Source: Pedobacter sp. BS3
GTDB taxonomy: Bacteria; Bacteroidota; Bacteroidia; Sphingobacteriales; Sphingobacteriaceae
Assembly: GCF_008274585.1 (NCBI RefSeq)
Contig: NZ_VTRT01000003.1
Location: 124,001 to 188,000 of the forward strand
Reading direction: 5' to 3'
DNA length: 64,000 nt
The translations under genes and the position numbers were made by a program. This document shows, piece after piece, positions 50,790 to 60,026 of this stretch; positions within the stretch are counted from its first letter, which is position 1, and each line of letters starts with the position of its first letter. Under the pieces are notes generated by a model. That model did not search any database. It was not told where the DNA came from and saw only the letters and a list, made by a program, of their open reading frames with translations.

Positions 50790-51665
50790 TTAAAACCGCT
50801 CTTCTATCCCCAAACCAAATAAAGCAAAATCGTACTTCACGGGGTCATTGGCATCAAATTCCCGTAGCCGGGCAGTAAGTTCTACAGCGGTTTGCCAATC
50901 GGTTTGCTTGCGGGTAATCAGCCTAAGCTTACGGGCAACACGGTCAACATGCAAATCGCAGGGGCAAATAAGCTGCGATGGCTTAACCTGATTCCAGATT
51001 CCAAAGTCAACGCCATTGTTATCTTTTCTCACCATCCAGCGTAAAAACATGTTTAACCGCTTACAGGTAGATTTTTGCTGTGGTGACGATACGTGCTTAA
51101 CCGTACGGTGGGGATAATCGGGCAAGCTGAAAAAATACCCGCGAAAGTAGTTCAATGCGCTTTCAATAGTCAGTCCTTTGAGCTCATGCTGATAACACAC
51201 CGAAGATGTGTTCGCCTGTGCTTGTTCTGTTATAATTGAATTATCCAGGTATTCTTCACGGAAATTGTTTTTTTCCTTAAAAGGCATAAACGCTTGCTCC
51301 AGCGAGTCGAACTGCCGGTAATGTTCTGCAAAGAAACTGATAAAATATAGCAGGTCGGTATCGTTAAAAGTGCGATGCTTGAACCCGAGCAGGCTTTTTA
51401 AATCCGAGTCACTGTGATTTAAAACAAAATCGTGTGGCGCATTATCCATACGGGCCATCAGCTCGCGGCATTTGCTGATGATAGTTTTGCGTTGTCCCCA
51501 GGCTAATATCGCTGCAAAAAATCCCGAAATTTCAATATCCTGTTTTTTTGAAAAACCATGCGGAATTACAACAGGATCATTTTCGATAAAACCCGGCTGG
51601 TTATATTGTTCGGCTTTGGCATCCAGAAATGCCTTGAGATTTGTAATAACGGGCTGATAGTGCAT
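50790..51665 (-). CDS. TIGR02757 (DUF2400) family protein
   Basis: A 291-residue protein of the TIGR02757 family, found mainly in Bacteroidota. Conserved stretches include FFAAILAWGQRKTIISKCRELM, FKHRTFNDTDLLYFI, CKRLNMFLRWMVRKDNNGVDFGIW and PCDLHVDRVARKLRL. The C-terminal half resembles HhH-GPD DNA-glycosylase helices, but no function is established. The downstream 200-bp repeat starts 1 bp after its stop codon. It follows the trans-sulfuration gene in the same direction, 19 bp away. Confidence 0.88.
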   Translation of the reverse strand: MHYQPVITNLKAFLDAKAEQYNQPGFIENDPVVIPHGFSKKQDIEISGFFAAILAWGQRKTIISKCRELMARMDNAPHDFVLNHSDSDLKSLLGFKHRTFNDTDLLYFISFFAEHYRQFDSLEQAFMPFKEKNNFREEYLDNSIITEQAQANTSSVCYQHELKGLTIESALNYFRGYFFSLPDYPHRTVKHVSSPQQKSTCKRLNMFLRWMVRKDNNGVDFGIWNQVKPSQLICPCDLHVDRVARKLRLITRKQTDWQTAVELTARLREFDANDPVKYDFALFGLGIEERF

Positions 51666-51684
51666 CGTGTAAAGCTTACCTGGA

Positions 51685-52824
51685 TTAGTTCAACGCCTGT
51701 TCTAAATCGGCCAGCAAATCATCAATATCCTCAACGCCCACACTTAAACGCAACAGGTTATCCACCACACCGGCCTTTTCGCGTTCTTCGCGGGGAATAG
51801 ACGCATGAGTCATGGTTGCGGGGTGATTAACCAGCGACTCCACTCCTCCCAGCGATTCTGCCAGTGTAAACACTTTGAAAGATGAAGCGATTTTGAACGT
51901 TTCCTGCAACCCGGCGTTTTTCAATACGATGGAAATCATGCCGCCGAAATCACGCATCTGCGCTTTCGCGATGTGGTGATTGGGATGATGTTCAAAGCCC
52001 GGCCAATATACTTTTTCTATTCTGGGATGATTTTGCAGAAACTCCGCCACCCTGCGTCCGTTAGCGCAATGAGCCTGCATACGCAGATGCAGCGTTTTTA
52101 TTCCACGTAGCACCAAAAAGCTATCCATTGGCCCCGGAGTTGCCCCACACGAATTATAGATAAACCATAAATCCTTATACAACTGTTCGTTGTTGGTCAT
52201 TAATGCGCCCATAACCACGTCAGAATGGCCGCCAATGTATTTGGTAACCGAGTGCATGACTAAATCAGCACCTAAATCAATCGGGTTTTGCAGATAAGGC
52301 GAGGCAAAGGTATTATCTACGGTTAACAACACATTCTCCGCTTTCGCGATAGCTGCCACAGCCCGGATGTCAATAACCTGCATCGTAGGATTGGTAGGTG
52401 TTTCTATCCATATCAGGCGTGTTTTTTCTGAAATGTGATGACGAATAATTTCGGGATCAGAGAGATTGAGAAAATGGAATTTGATACCGTAATTAGCGAA
52501 AACCTTAGTAAAGATACGATAAGAACCACCGTACAGATCGTTACCGGTAATTACCTCATCGCCGGGTTTCAGCAGCTTCAAAACAGCATCGGTTGCAGCC
52601 ATACCGCTGGCAAATGCCAATCCGAATTTTGCGTTTTCCAAAGCCGCCATACAATCCTCAAGCGCTTTTCGGGTAGGATTTGTTCCCCTCGAGTATTCAT
52701 ATCCTTTATGGTCGCCGGGCGATTTTTGGGCGTATGTAGATGTTTGATAAACGGGAGTCATTACAGCGCCGGTAGCCGGATCGGGATGCTGACCGGCATG
52801 TATGGCTTTGGTTGCAAATTTCAT
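51685..52824 (-). CDS. metB: Cystathionine gamma-synthase / gamma-lyase family PLP enzyme
   Basis: A 379-residue trans-sulfuration enzyme of the Cys/Met metabolism PLP family. Signatures: [41 protein letters not shown], the PLP lysine in [12 protein letters not shown], and [17 protein letters not shown]. Synthase (O-acyl-homoserine plus cysteine) and lyase activities cannot be separated reliably by eye; synthase is favoured. It is transcribed together with the TIGR02757 gene. Confidence 0.85.
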   Translation of the reverse strand: MKFATKAIHAGQHPDPATGAVMTPVYQTSTYAQKSPGDHKGYEYSRGTNPTRKALEDCMAALENAKFGLAFASGMAATDAVLKLLKPGDEVITGNDLYGGSYRIFTKVFANYGIKFHFLNLSDPEIIRHHISEKTRLIWIETPTNPTMQVIDIRAVAAIAKAENVLLTVDNTFASPYLQNPIDLGADLVMHSVTKYIGGHSDVVMGALMTNNEQLYKDLWFIYNSCGATPGPMDSFLVLRGIKTLHLRMQAHCANGRRVAEFLQNHPRIEKVYWPGFEHHPNHHIAKAQMRDFGGMISIVLKNAGLQETFKIASSFKVFTLAESLGGVESLVNHPATMTHASIPREEREKAGVVDNLLRLSVGVEDIDDLLADLEQALN

Positions 52825-52834
52825 AGTATATTAA

Positions 52835-52866
52835 TTCAAAAGTAAAAATTCAAAATTCAAAAGTTG
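52835..52866 (-). repeat. Pyrimidine heptad tract upstream of the trans-sulfuration gene
   Basis: On the coding strand CAACTTTTGAATTTTGAATT and onward, ending 10 bp upstream of the start at 52824. Confidence 0.55.
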
Positions 52867-52876
52867 AACGTAGTGA

Positions 52877-53225
52877 AATCCCGGCTTTCCGGGATTGAGT
52901 CCCGTATCCCGAATCGTTCCTCTCGGGACAGGCAGTACGGGAAAGTCCCGACCACTCGGGATAAAATCGGGTACGAAGCTCAATATCTCAGTATAAAAAT
53001 CAGAGCGTACATTACTCATATCAGACTTTGTATTCAATTATCCTGCAAAGATAGCCTTTTTGAAAACGAGCTGAAAGCCTATAGAGAGGTAAAAGGTAGA
53101 AGGTAGAAGGTGTAAGGTATAAGGCTCAATACGCAAATGAGAAGCAAGAACATAGATGCAAGAAACAAGAGAGGAACATAGTCCTGCCCCTCTTCCGCCA
53201 GCCGGCGGAGGGTCGGGGGAGAGGC
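52877..53225. repeat. GC-rich palindromic repeat patches
   Basis: AATCCCGG-cttt-CCGGGATT (52877-52896) is followed by several CCCGA/TCGGG words up to 52974, and a GC-rich CCGCCAGCCGGCGG-type palindrome near 53190-53206. Similar CCCGA/TCGGG words recur at 59918-59963. No gene is visible in 52825-53289. Confidence 0.45.
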
Positions 53226-53289
53226 TTCTAACAACTAAAGCAAAACCGCAATGCCTGTACATTGTTCTATCAGTATAATTGATTTACTT

Positions 53290-53505
53290 ATGAAAAATTC
53301 GAAAAACAAACCCGGGCAGGTGCGGGAGCAAAGCAGTGAGCAGGGAACTCCGCTTGGAAACAAGTATGATAAGGATAAAAAGTCTAAGCCTTCAGTTAAA
53401 CCGGATGCGGAAAATAAAAAGCAGAAAATACACGAAGATAAAGGCAGTATAGAAGATTACAGCAAGGTTCAGCAGCACGGTGGTGATGAGGTGAAGACCT
53501 ATTAA
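53290..53505 (+). CDS. Small charged hypothetical protein
   Basis: A 71-residue, lysine/glutamate-rich, probably disordered protein (MKNSKNKPGQVREQSSEQGT...). ATG 53290 is chosen over 53251, whose extra residues are not in keeping with the rest. Its stop codon TAA (53503-53505) is also the first three bases of a terminal-inverted-repeat element, so the element defines the end of the gene. Function unknown. Confidence 0.55.
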   Translation: MKNSKNKPGQVREQSSEQGTPLGNKYDKDKKSKPSVKPDAENKKQKIHEDKGSIEDYSKVQQHGGDEVKTY

Positions 53506-53677
53506 CCTCAGTTCGATTAATAATACTGCTCAAAGCAGGTTTAACAAAGATTGCTTCGTCCTATCGTCCTCGCAAAGACGAAAATAGGAGCGTCATTGCG
53601 AATCGAAGGGCTGGAATTGAGCGTTGGAATGAAGCAATCTATTCATAATCAAGCAAATAATAATCGAACTGAGGTTA
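53503..53677. mobile_element. Terminal-inverted-repeat element, copy B (175 bp)
   Basis: Perfect 17-bp terminal inverted repeats TAACCTCAGTTCGATTA (53503-53519) and complement (53661-53677). The interior contains AGATTGCTTC and GAAGCAATCT in inverted order, and is closely related to 4181-4417. No coding capacity. Confidence 0.78.
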
Positions 53678-53692
53678 TTAGCTTGTAAAGCT

Positions 53693-54325
53693 CTACTTCT
53701 TCTCCAGGTCTTCCGGCTTTAATTCATGCAGGTCAAAGCTGTTATTCCGGATGTCATATTGAACAATTTTTTTGCCTCCGGTAGGTTTATTGTCAGCATC
53801 GGCATCCTGGTAAAGCGGGAATTCACGTATCAGCTTACCTTCTTTCATATAAACAGAATCGCGGCCGCGATAACTTTCCTGCGTTTTAGCTGTTAGCTTC
53901 GGGAAGCTGATTTCGCGACCGTTGCCGTTGTTATCAAATTCGTACACATACATATCCAGGTAATTCCGTTCGCCGGAAATAACAGCCTGAATAAATATCT
54001 CCGGGTTACCGTCGTTATCCAGATCGGTATTCCAGACATCCACAATTTTACCACCCATCGCCCCGCTTAACGACTGAAATCTGTTATGCGTGGAATCAGA
54101 GCGCAGGATCACATAGGCTCCTTCCCCATCTTTACCTCTCCCCCACGCCAGCACGTCAAATATCAGTCCCGGCTTTACCTCCACTACTTTGTGATAGGTA
54201 AACGGTCTGGGCAATACCGTACGCACTACCGGCTTACTGGATTTCTCAGGTTGGTTATCTGTACAGGCCGAAAAAAGCGTAAGCCCGGACAGCAAACTTA
54301 TGATGATAAAAACACTATGCTTCAT
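53693..54325 (-). CDS. Lipoprotein with PliI-like and calcium-type motif
   Basis: A 210-residue predicted lipoprotein (signal ending FSAC at residues 18-21). The middle, FDVLAWGRGKDGEGAYVILRSD, loosely resembles the fold of periplasmic inhibitors of I-type lysozyme, and NTDLDNDGNPEIFIQ is a calcium-binding-like DxDxDG motif. Both assignments are tentative. The gene stands alone between repeats and the ddl gene region. Confidence 0.65.
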   Translation of the reverse strand: MKHSVFIIISLLSGLTLFSACTDNQPEKSSKPVVRTVLPRPFTYHKVVEVKPGLIFDVLAWGRGKDGEGAYVILRSDSTHNRFQSLSGAMGGKIVDVWNTDLDNDGNPEIFIQAVISGERNYLDMYVYEFDNNGNGREISFPKLTAKTQESYRGRDSVYMKEGKLIREFPLYQDADADNKPTGGKKIVQYDIRNNSFDLHELKPEDLEKK

Positions 54326-54331
54326 TTTGTT

Positions 54332-54361
54332 AAGTCAAAATTAAAAATTTAAAAGTCAAAA
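54332..54361 (-). repeat. Pyrimidine heptad tract upstream of the lipoprotein gene
   Basis: On the coding strand GTTTTGACTTTTAAATTTTT and onward, ending 6 bp before the start at 54325. Confidence 0.55.
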
Positions 54362-54479
54362 CATTTGAACCGGTTAAAATCAATAAATATAAAAACAGAT
54401 TGATGTAACAGTCTGAAATTGACGATATACTAAGTTACAACGTTTATAGGTTAAGCCTATTATATTTATTTTCAGCATT

Positions 54480-55463
54480 TTACTTCATAAGCGCCTGCTC
54501 AATCAGCTCACCATAAAAATCAGCAATGTCTTTACCGGCCGCCTTTACCTGTTGCGGAATAAAGCTGGTTGCTGTTTGTCCCGGTATGGTATTGATTTCC
54601 ACGAAATAAAAATTCCCGGTTTCATGTTCCAGGAAATAATCTACACGTACCATTCCACGGCAATTCAGAACCTGGTAAATATCGGTAATAATGCGCTCTA
54701 CCCTGCTTCGTTCCTCCGCCGACATGCGCCCGGGAGTAATTTCTTCGGTAACGCCGGGAGTATATTTTGCTTCAAAATCAAAAAATTCCTTACTGCTAAT
54801 CACCTCGGTCGCAGGCAGTACCTCGATACCATTTTTACCGGTGTAAGCGCCAACGGAAAATTCCCGGCCGTTAATAAATTCTTCTACCAGCACCTGCTCA
54901 TCCTCGGCGAAAGCCTTTCTGAGCGCTTCGGGTAATTCATCTTCGGTCTTCACCTTGCTCATCCCGATGCTGCTGCCACCGTTATTGGGCTTTATAAAAT
55001 AAGGCAGCTTAAGTGCACCGGTTACTTTTTGAATATTATCGGGCGAATCGTTAAACAACTGCAATGATTTAGCCACATGCAATTGTTCAACGTTGCTTAC
55101 AATGGCCTTGGTATAACCCTTATTCATGGTAAGCGATGAAGTCAGCGCATTACAACTGGTATAGGGCAAACCTATCATATCAAAATATCCCTGTAGCCTA
55201 CCGTCTTCGCCCGGCGAGCCGTGCAGGATAATAAAGGCCACATCAAACGTTATTTTTTTCCCCGAAAGGGTTAATGAAAAATCATTTTTATCGATGTTAT
55301 GCCTGCCGCTTTCATCCTCGTAATACCATTGCTTTGGCGATATAATGATAGTATAAACAGTATATTTTTCGGGATTGAGCTTAGAGGCTACAAAGGCGGC
55401 GCTTTTTAACGAAACAACAGATTCGCCGGTAAAACCACCGGTTATTAGGGCAACGGTTTTCAT
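54480..55463 (-). CDS. ddl: D-alanine--D-alanine ligase
   Basis: A 327-residue ATP-grasp enzyme making the D-Ala-D-Ala dipeptide of peptidoglycan. AFIILHGSPGEDGRLQG, NNGGSSIGMSKV, EEFINGREFSVGAY, and RVDYFLEHETGNFYFVEINTIPG carry the expected ATP and metal ligands (Glu, Asn). It is divergent from the PASTA-protein gene with about 100 bp between the two starts. Confidence 0.95.
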   Translation of the reverse strand: MKTVALITGGFTGESVVSLKSAAFVASKLNPEKYTVYTIIISPKQWYYEDESGRHNIDKNDFSLTLSGKKITFDVAFIILHGSPGEDGRLQGYFDMIGLPYTSCNALTSSLTMNKGYTKAIVSNVEQLHVAKSLQLFNDSPDNIQKVTGALKLPYFIKPNNGGSSIGMSKVKTEDELPEALRKAFAEDEQVLVEEFINGREFSVGAYTGKNGIEVLPATEVISSKEFFDFEAKYTPGVTEEITPGRMSAEERSRVERIITDIYQVLNCRGMVRVDYFLEHETGNFYFVEINTIPGQTATSFIPQQVKAAGKDIADFYGELIEQALMK

Positions 55464-55565
55464 GGTTTCAAAGATATTTTAAATTCACAGTTCCGCAATT
55501 ACTGTGAATCATTATCTTACAAAAAATATTACTTTTGACAGCCCGAAAGACATAGATTTGAGATA

Positions 55566-56327
55566 ATGAGTAAACTCTTTTTATACCTGAAAACAAAAAC
55601 CTTCCGCAACAACCTGTTGGTTGCTATTGGTTCGGTCATTGGCTTTGTACTGATTGTATTTTTCTGTTTGCGCTTTTATACCCGTCATGGCGAGGGCCTG
55701 CCAGTACCTAAACTTAAAGGACTTTCGGTTGAAAATGCTATCCAGTTGCTGGAATCGCAGGGATTTAAGTACCAGATAGATTCGGTTTTCCAGATGGACA
55801 AAGCGCCGGGACTGGTTGTGGAACAAGACCCGGACCCGAATACGAACGTAAAAAATAACCGTACGATTTACCTTACCATTATCACCCGGCAGGCTCCGAA
55901 TGTTGGTTTCCCTGATATACAAAACATCACCTTCCTGGAAGCTCAGGCTATTTTAAGCAATTACGGTCTTAAAATAGGCGATACTACCTATATTTCTGAT
56001 ATTGCCCGCGACCGGGTTCTGGCCGCTAAATTTGGTGGTGAACCGGTAGAAAAAGGTCAGATGCTACCCAAAGGTTCGAAAGTTGACCTGGTGCTGGGCG
56101 ATGGCAAAGGTGCCAGCGAGGTTGACCTGCCCGATTTAAAAGGTTTAACGCTCAGCGAAGCCATCTTTTCGCTAAAAGGCGCATCACTCAGTTTAGGCAC
56201 CGTGATGTACGAAGGCGCTATAACCGATTCGCTCAATGCGCATATCATCCGGCAATATCCCGCTTTAAGCGATTCGCTGAGCAAAGTTGCCATTGGAACA
56301 AAGGTTGATGTGGTGGTTTCAAATTAA
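55566..56327 (+). CDS. PASTA-domain membrane protein
   Basis: A 253-residue protein with one N-terminal transmembrane segment (about residues 17-40) and three periplasmic PASTA repeats (VPKLKGLSVENAIQLLESQGF, PDIQNITFLEAQAILSNYGL, LPDLKGLTLSEAIFSLKGASL). PASTA domains bind peptidoglycan stem peptides or beta-lactams. No kinase or transpeptidase domain is fused. Location beside ddl and mltG fits a cell-wall sensing or scaffolding role. The rhodanese gene follows 8 bp later. Confidence 0.88.
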   Translation: MSKLFLYLKTKTFRNNLLVAIGSVIGFVLIVFFCLRFYTRHGEGLPVPKLKGLSVENAIQLLESQGFKYQIDSVFQMDKAPGLVVEQDPDPNTNVKNNRTIYLTIITRQAPNVGFPDIQNITFLEAQAILSNYGLKIGDTTYISDIARDRVLAAKFGGEPVEKGQMLPKGSKVDLVLGDGKGASEVDLPDLKGLTLSEAIFSLKGASLSLGTVMYEGAITDSLNAHIIRQYPALSDSLSKVAIGTKVDVVVSN

Positions 56328-56335
56328 CGTATCCG

Positions 56336-56635
56336 ATGATTATCAACCCGGCAGAACTTAAAGAGCGGCTGTCACACCACGAAGCATTAAACCTGGTTGA
56401 TGTGCGGGAGCCTGTTGAATTCAGCACGTTCAATATTGGTGGCATCAACATCCCGTTACAGACATTGCATCAGCACATTGATGCCCTGAAGCACCTGGCT
56501 AACCAGGAAATTATTGTAATATGTCAACGCGGCCTACGCAGCCGAACCGCACAAAAGCTGCTGATTGACGCCGGGTTTACTTCGGTAAAAAACCTGGAAG
56601 GCGGCCTGCTGGCCTACAACCTCATAAATTCTTAA
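56336..56635 (+). CDS. Rhodanese-like sulfurtransferase
   Basis: A 99-residue single rhodanese domain. LVDVREPVEFSTFNIGGINIPL is the conserved start and ICQRGLRSRTA holds the active-site cysteine in the CxxGxR loop. It transfers a sulfur atom between small acceptors, or could simply handle phosphatase-like chemistry; the partner is unknown. It lies between the PASTA gene and mltG, likely in one transcript. Confidence 0.9.
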   Translation: MIINPAELKERLSHHEALNLVDVREPVEFSTFNIGGINIPLQTLHQHIDALKHLANQEIIVICQRGLRSRTAQKLLIDAGFTSVKNLEGGLLAYNLINS

Positions 56636-56684
56636 AACCCGTTTACAGTATACTTGTTAATAAAAACCGTTTCGTTTTAACTAT

Positions 56685-57734
56685 ATGGCATCCAAATCTT
56701 CATCCGGTTTGTTCAGAAAAACCATCATCGCATTAGTAATTATCCTGGTTATTGCCCTGGGGATTACGTTTGTAAATTACTACCTTAAATATTTTGGCCC
56801 AAACGTTACCGGCAACAAAAAGTACCTGTATATACGTACAGGCTCTGATTTTGCCGCAGTTTTCGATAGCATTAAGCAGGGCGATATGCTAAAAGACACT
56901 ACCTCATTTTTATGGGCAGCCGATAAAATGAAGTATACCAACCACGTAAAACCGGGACGGTACACGCTTACCAAAGGGATGAGCAACCGCACCCTCATTA
57001 ACATGCTGAAATCCGGCAACCAGCAACCCGTTACATTACGGTTCCATAACCTGCGCTTAAAGGAAGATTTTGCACGATACGTATCCAGCCAGTTGGAAAC
57101 CGACTCTATGGAGTTAATTAACCTGCTGGACTCGGCAACATTTGTTGGCCGTTATGGCTTTACGCCGGATAACGTTTACACGATGTTTATACCCAACTCG
57201 TACGAAATTTACTGGAACACCAACGCTGCCAAATTTTATGAGCGCATGTACAGCGAGTACCAGAAATTCTGGAACAGCGACCGCAAGAACAAAGCCGAAG
57301 CCATCGGACTCTCCCCCATCCAGGTAACTATACTGGCATCCATTGTTGATGCCGAAGCCCTGCATGATGATGAAATGCCGGATATTGCCGGACTTTATAT
57401 GAACCGCTATAAACGCGGCATGAAGCTGGAAGCTGACCCGACGGTAATTTTTGCCACCCAGGATTTCACCATCCGCAGGGTACTGAATAAGCATCTCAGA
57501 ACCCTGTCGCCATACAATACCTATTTACATACCGGCTTGCCTCCCGGGCCCATTATGATGCCCAGCGTAAACGCGATAGATGCTGTTTTGAACTATAAAC
57601 ATCATGATTATTTGTACATGTGCGCCAAAGACGATTTTTCAGGCTACCATAATTTTGCATCGACAATGGCGCAGCACCTGGTTAATGCCCGGAAATTCCA
57701 GGAGGCTCTTAACAAGCGAAATATCAAGAAGTAA
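56685..57734 (+). CDS. mltG: Endolytic peptidoglycan transglycosylase
   Basis: A 349-residue inner-membrane enzyme with one transmembrane segment (residues 13-32). It cleaves nascent glycan strands. ILASIVDAEALHDDEMP matches the MltG catalytic region, with the key Glu kept in VDAEA although the surrounding residues differ from the usual EKET form; MKLEADPTVIFA and THTGLPPGPI-like LHTGLPPGPIMMPSVNAI are further signatures. Its stop overlaps the next gene by one base (TAATG). Confidence 0.93.
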   Translation: MASKSSSGLFRKTIIALVIILVIALGITFVNYYLKYFGPNVTGNKKYLYIRTGSDFAAVFDSIKQGDMLKDTTSFLWAADKMKYTNHVKPGRYTLTKGMSNRTLINMLKSGNQQPVTLRFHNLRLKEDFARYVSSQLETDSMELINLLDSATFVGRYGFTPDNVYTMFIPNSYEIYWNTNAAKFYERMYSEYQKFWNSDRKNKAEAIGLSPIQVTILASIVDAEALHDDEMPDIAGLYMNRYKRGMKLEADPTVIFATQDFTIRRVLNKHLRTLSPYNTYLHTGLPPGPIMMPSVNAIDAVLNYKHHDYLYMCAKDDFSGYHNFASTMAQHLVNARKFQEALNKRNIKK

Positions 57735-58138
57735 TGTTTACACACGAAACTAAAATACGCGTACGTTATGGCGAAACCGACCAGATGGGTTACATGTATT
57801 ACGGCAATTACGCTTCGTTTTACGAAGTCGGCCGGGTAGAAATGCTCCGCAGCCTCGGTTTAACCTATAAAGGTATGGAAGCATCCGGCATTATGCTGCC
57901 AGTGCTTGAGCTACGCTGCAAATACATCAAACCGGCTTTTTACGATGAGGAGATTCGTGTAAAAATCATTCTTGAAAAACTTCCGGGCATCCGGATACAT
58001 TTCACTTATGAGCTGTATAATGAACAGGATGAGCTGATCAACATCGGCGAAACTACGCTGGTATTTGTTGATATGAAAAAAAACAAACCCTGCAATCCGC
58101 CGGAGGATTTTATTGAAAAACTAAAGCCGTATTTTTAG
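57734..58138 (+). CDS. YbgC-type acyl-CoA thioesterase
   Basis: A 134-residue hot-dog-fold thioesterase. The pattern VRYGETDQMGYMYYGNYASFYEVGRVE contains the conserved Asp of the family and YIKPAFYDEEIRV the substrate loop. It hydrolyses short acyl-CoA esters, or acts in lipid turnover near the envelope. Translationally coupled to mltG by a one-base overlap. Confidence 0.9.
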   Translation: MFTHETKIRVRYGETDQMGYMYYGNYASFYEVGRVEMLRSLGLTYKGMEASGIMLPVLELRCKYIKPAFYDEEIRVKIILEKLPGIRIHFTYELYNEQDELINIGETTLVFVDMKKNKPCNPPEDFIEKLKPYF

Positions 58139-58220
58139 GTTAGCGTATACCTTTGTTGCTAAGTTAATTACGAATTGGTCTGTGTATTCTTTAACAGTAT
58201 TTGATTTTAAACCGTTACCC

Positions 58221-58256
58221 ATTTTTGACTTTTAACTTTTTACTTTTTACTTTCAA
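58221..58256 (+). repeat. Pyrimidine heptad tract upstream of the YihY gene
   Basis: ATTTTTGACTTTTAACTTTT, TTACTTTTTACTTTCAAC, ending 9 bp before the start at 58266. Confidence 0.6.
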
Positions 58257-58265
58257 CTACAACGT

Positions 58266-59240
58266 ATGGGATGGATACATAAAACCTTGTTGAAATTTAA
58301 GCCTTACCATTACCTGATAGAATGGACCAAGGTTATTATTTTTCCGGGTTTTAGTCCGCTGCCTTTATATACTGTCGGCGTTTTCTTTTTCCAGGAGATA
58401 AAAAAGGAATCGCTAACAAATAAGGCATCGTCTCTGGCTTATAACTTTATGCTGGCCATATTTCCCGGCCTGCTGTTTTTATTCACCCTAATACCCTATA
58501 TACCCATAGCCAATTTCCAGGATCAGCTGATCTCGCTGATCGCCCTGGTATTACCGCACAACGCTTACATGGCTGTTGAATCAACCTTACAGGATATTGT
58601 TAAAAAGCAAAACGGCGGATTGCTTTCTTTCGGTTTCTTTGCGGCATTATACTTTGCTACCAATGGCGTGCATAAGCTGATGCAGGCCTTTAACAAGGCA
58701 TCGCTCACGTTAGAGACCCGGGGCTGGTTTAAACAACGTGTTATCGCCTTAAACCTTACTTTATTAATGGTTAGCGCCTTAATTGTAGGGCTTGTTATTA
58801 TTACCATCGGCGAGTATATCCTGAACTTCTTAAAAAGCGAACTGGAATTAAAAGATTCATTCTGGATCTATGTGCTTATGCTTTCCCGCTGGATCATCAT
58901 GATCGCCATTTATTTCACAACCATATCCATTTTATACCGCTATGGGCCGGCAAATCCTAAGCGATGGCGGCTTTTCAGCGCCGGAGCCTGGCTGGCTACC
59001 TTTCTGGCCATACTAACTTCCCTGGGTTTTGCCTTTTACATCAATAATTTTGGCAATTACAACAAATTATATGGTTCTATAGGTACACTTATCGTTATCA
59101 TGATATGGCTTTACCTTAATTCGCTGATTATTTTAGTCGGATTCGAGCTAAATGCCAGCATAGACCTCTCCAAAAAGAGCATAAAAATTGTTAAACCGGT
59201 ATTTAACTCGTTTAAGAGACAGCCTGCTGATAACCAGTGA
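58266..59240 (+). CDS. YihY/virulence-factor-BrkB family membrane protein
   Basis: A 324-residue inner-membrane protein with about six transmembrane segments. Characteristic stretches are KASSLAYNFMLAIFPGLLFLFTLIPYIP, YFATNGVHKLMQAFNKASL, LYRYGPANPKRWRLFSAGAWLATFLA and GSIGTLIVIMIWLYLNSLIILVGFELNA. The family has no settled function; it was once mis-annotated as RNase BN. Confidence 0.9.
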   Translation: MGWIHKTLLKFKPYHYLIEWTKVIIFPGFSPLPLYTVGVFFFQEIKKESLTNKASSLAYNFMLAIFPGLLFLFTLIPYIPIANFQDQLISLIALVLPHNAYMAVESTLQDIVKKQNGGLLSFGFFAALYFATNGVHKLMQAFNKASLTLETRGWFKQRVIALNLTLLMVSALIVGLVIITIGEYILNFLKSELELKDSFWIYVLMLSRWIIMIAIYFTTISILYRYGPANPKRWRLFSAGAWLATFLAILTSLGFAFYINNFGNYNKLYGSIGTLIVIMIWLYLNSLIILVGFELNASIDLSKKSIKIVKPVFNSFKRQPADNQ

Positions 59241-59316
59241 GCCGCGTCATTGAATAAACCTGTGGATTTATTAAGGAATGTTTATAAAAACAGCCTTAAA
59301 AATATACGCAAAAACC

Positions 59317-59347
59317 TTTGGTTAAGTAACTTAAACCACTATCTTTG
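59317..59347 (+). promoter_or_regulatory. Complete Bacteroidota promoter of the RRM gene
   Basis: TTTG (59317-59320), 19-bp spacer, TATCTTTG (59340-59347), an exact match to TTTG-N19-TAnnTTTG. The transcript would start about 59354 and have a leader of about 205 nt before the start at 59560. Confidence 0.75.
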
Positions 59348-59559
59348 TGAAATAAATAACATATTTTATTACATTAAACATTTAAACACTGACAGAAGCT
59401 ACACATAAGAGGCATATTTCTTCCAAGAATAGTTCTAAAACATCAGGCTTCCACATCATATAAATCCTTTTCTTCAGCGGTTTTCATCTCAAATATATTT
59501 CCCACATACGCTTCTTAATCCTGTTCTATTTAACCACTCAATTACATATCAATTATCAA
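59348..59559 (+). other. Long 5' leader of the RRM gene
   Basis: About 205 nt between the promoter and the RRM start codon, AT-rich, with no open frame and no strong hairpin. Long leaders of this type are seen on cold-shock-responsive RNA-binding protein genes, so RNA-based control is possible. Confidence 0.45.
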
Positions 59560-59880
59560 ATGAAAATTTTTGTTGCCAGTCTTCCTTTCCAATTAGAGGA
59601 AACAGACGTAAAGGAAACTTTTGAAGAGTACGGCGAGGTATCTTCAGTAAAGTTAATTCTGGACAAAGAAACCGGAAGAAAAAGAGGCTTTGGATTCGTA
59701 GAAATGCCTAACGACGACGAAGCCGGGAAAGCAATTGAAGAGCTGAACGGCTTTGAGATCTATGGCCGCTCTATTGCTGTTTCAAAAGCCGAAGACCGTA
59801 AGGAAGGTGCAAGACGCCCCGGCTTTAGCAGAGACAATAACCGCCGCCGGGATTTTACCCGTAACGAAAGAAGCTGGTAG
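59560..59880 (+). CDS. Single-RRM RNA-binding protein
   Basis: A 106-residue protein with one RNA recognition motif: RNP2 is IFVASLPF (residues 3-10) and RNP1 is RGFGFVEM (about 43-50). A basic, disordered tail follows (RRPGFSRDNNRRRDFTRN). Such proteins are common in Bacteroidota and cyanobacteria, and some are cold-induced RNA chaperones. It has its own promoter and long leader. Confidence 0.92.
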   Translation: MKIFVASLPFQLEETDVKETFEEYGEVSSVKLILDKETGRKRGFGFVEMPNDDEAGKAIEELNGFEIYGRSIAVSKAEDRKEGARRPGFSRDNNRRRDFTRNERSW

Positions 59881-60026
59881 CCTTAAAAGGTAAAGGTTTA
59901 AGGCGTAAGGTTTAGGCGAAGTGAAATCCCGATACCCGTCCCGGGTAATTCGGGGTTCGGGATACAAGGTTAAATACTGAAATAGCAGTAAGAAAAGCTG
60001 GTGTAATGGGGTATTATGCCTGCTTT

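Noticed and set aside
53503-53677. Possible CRISPR array or tandem repeats
   Set aside because: The repeat units are inverted ends of single elements; there is no run of evenly spaced repeats with unique spacers anywhere in the window.
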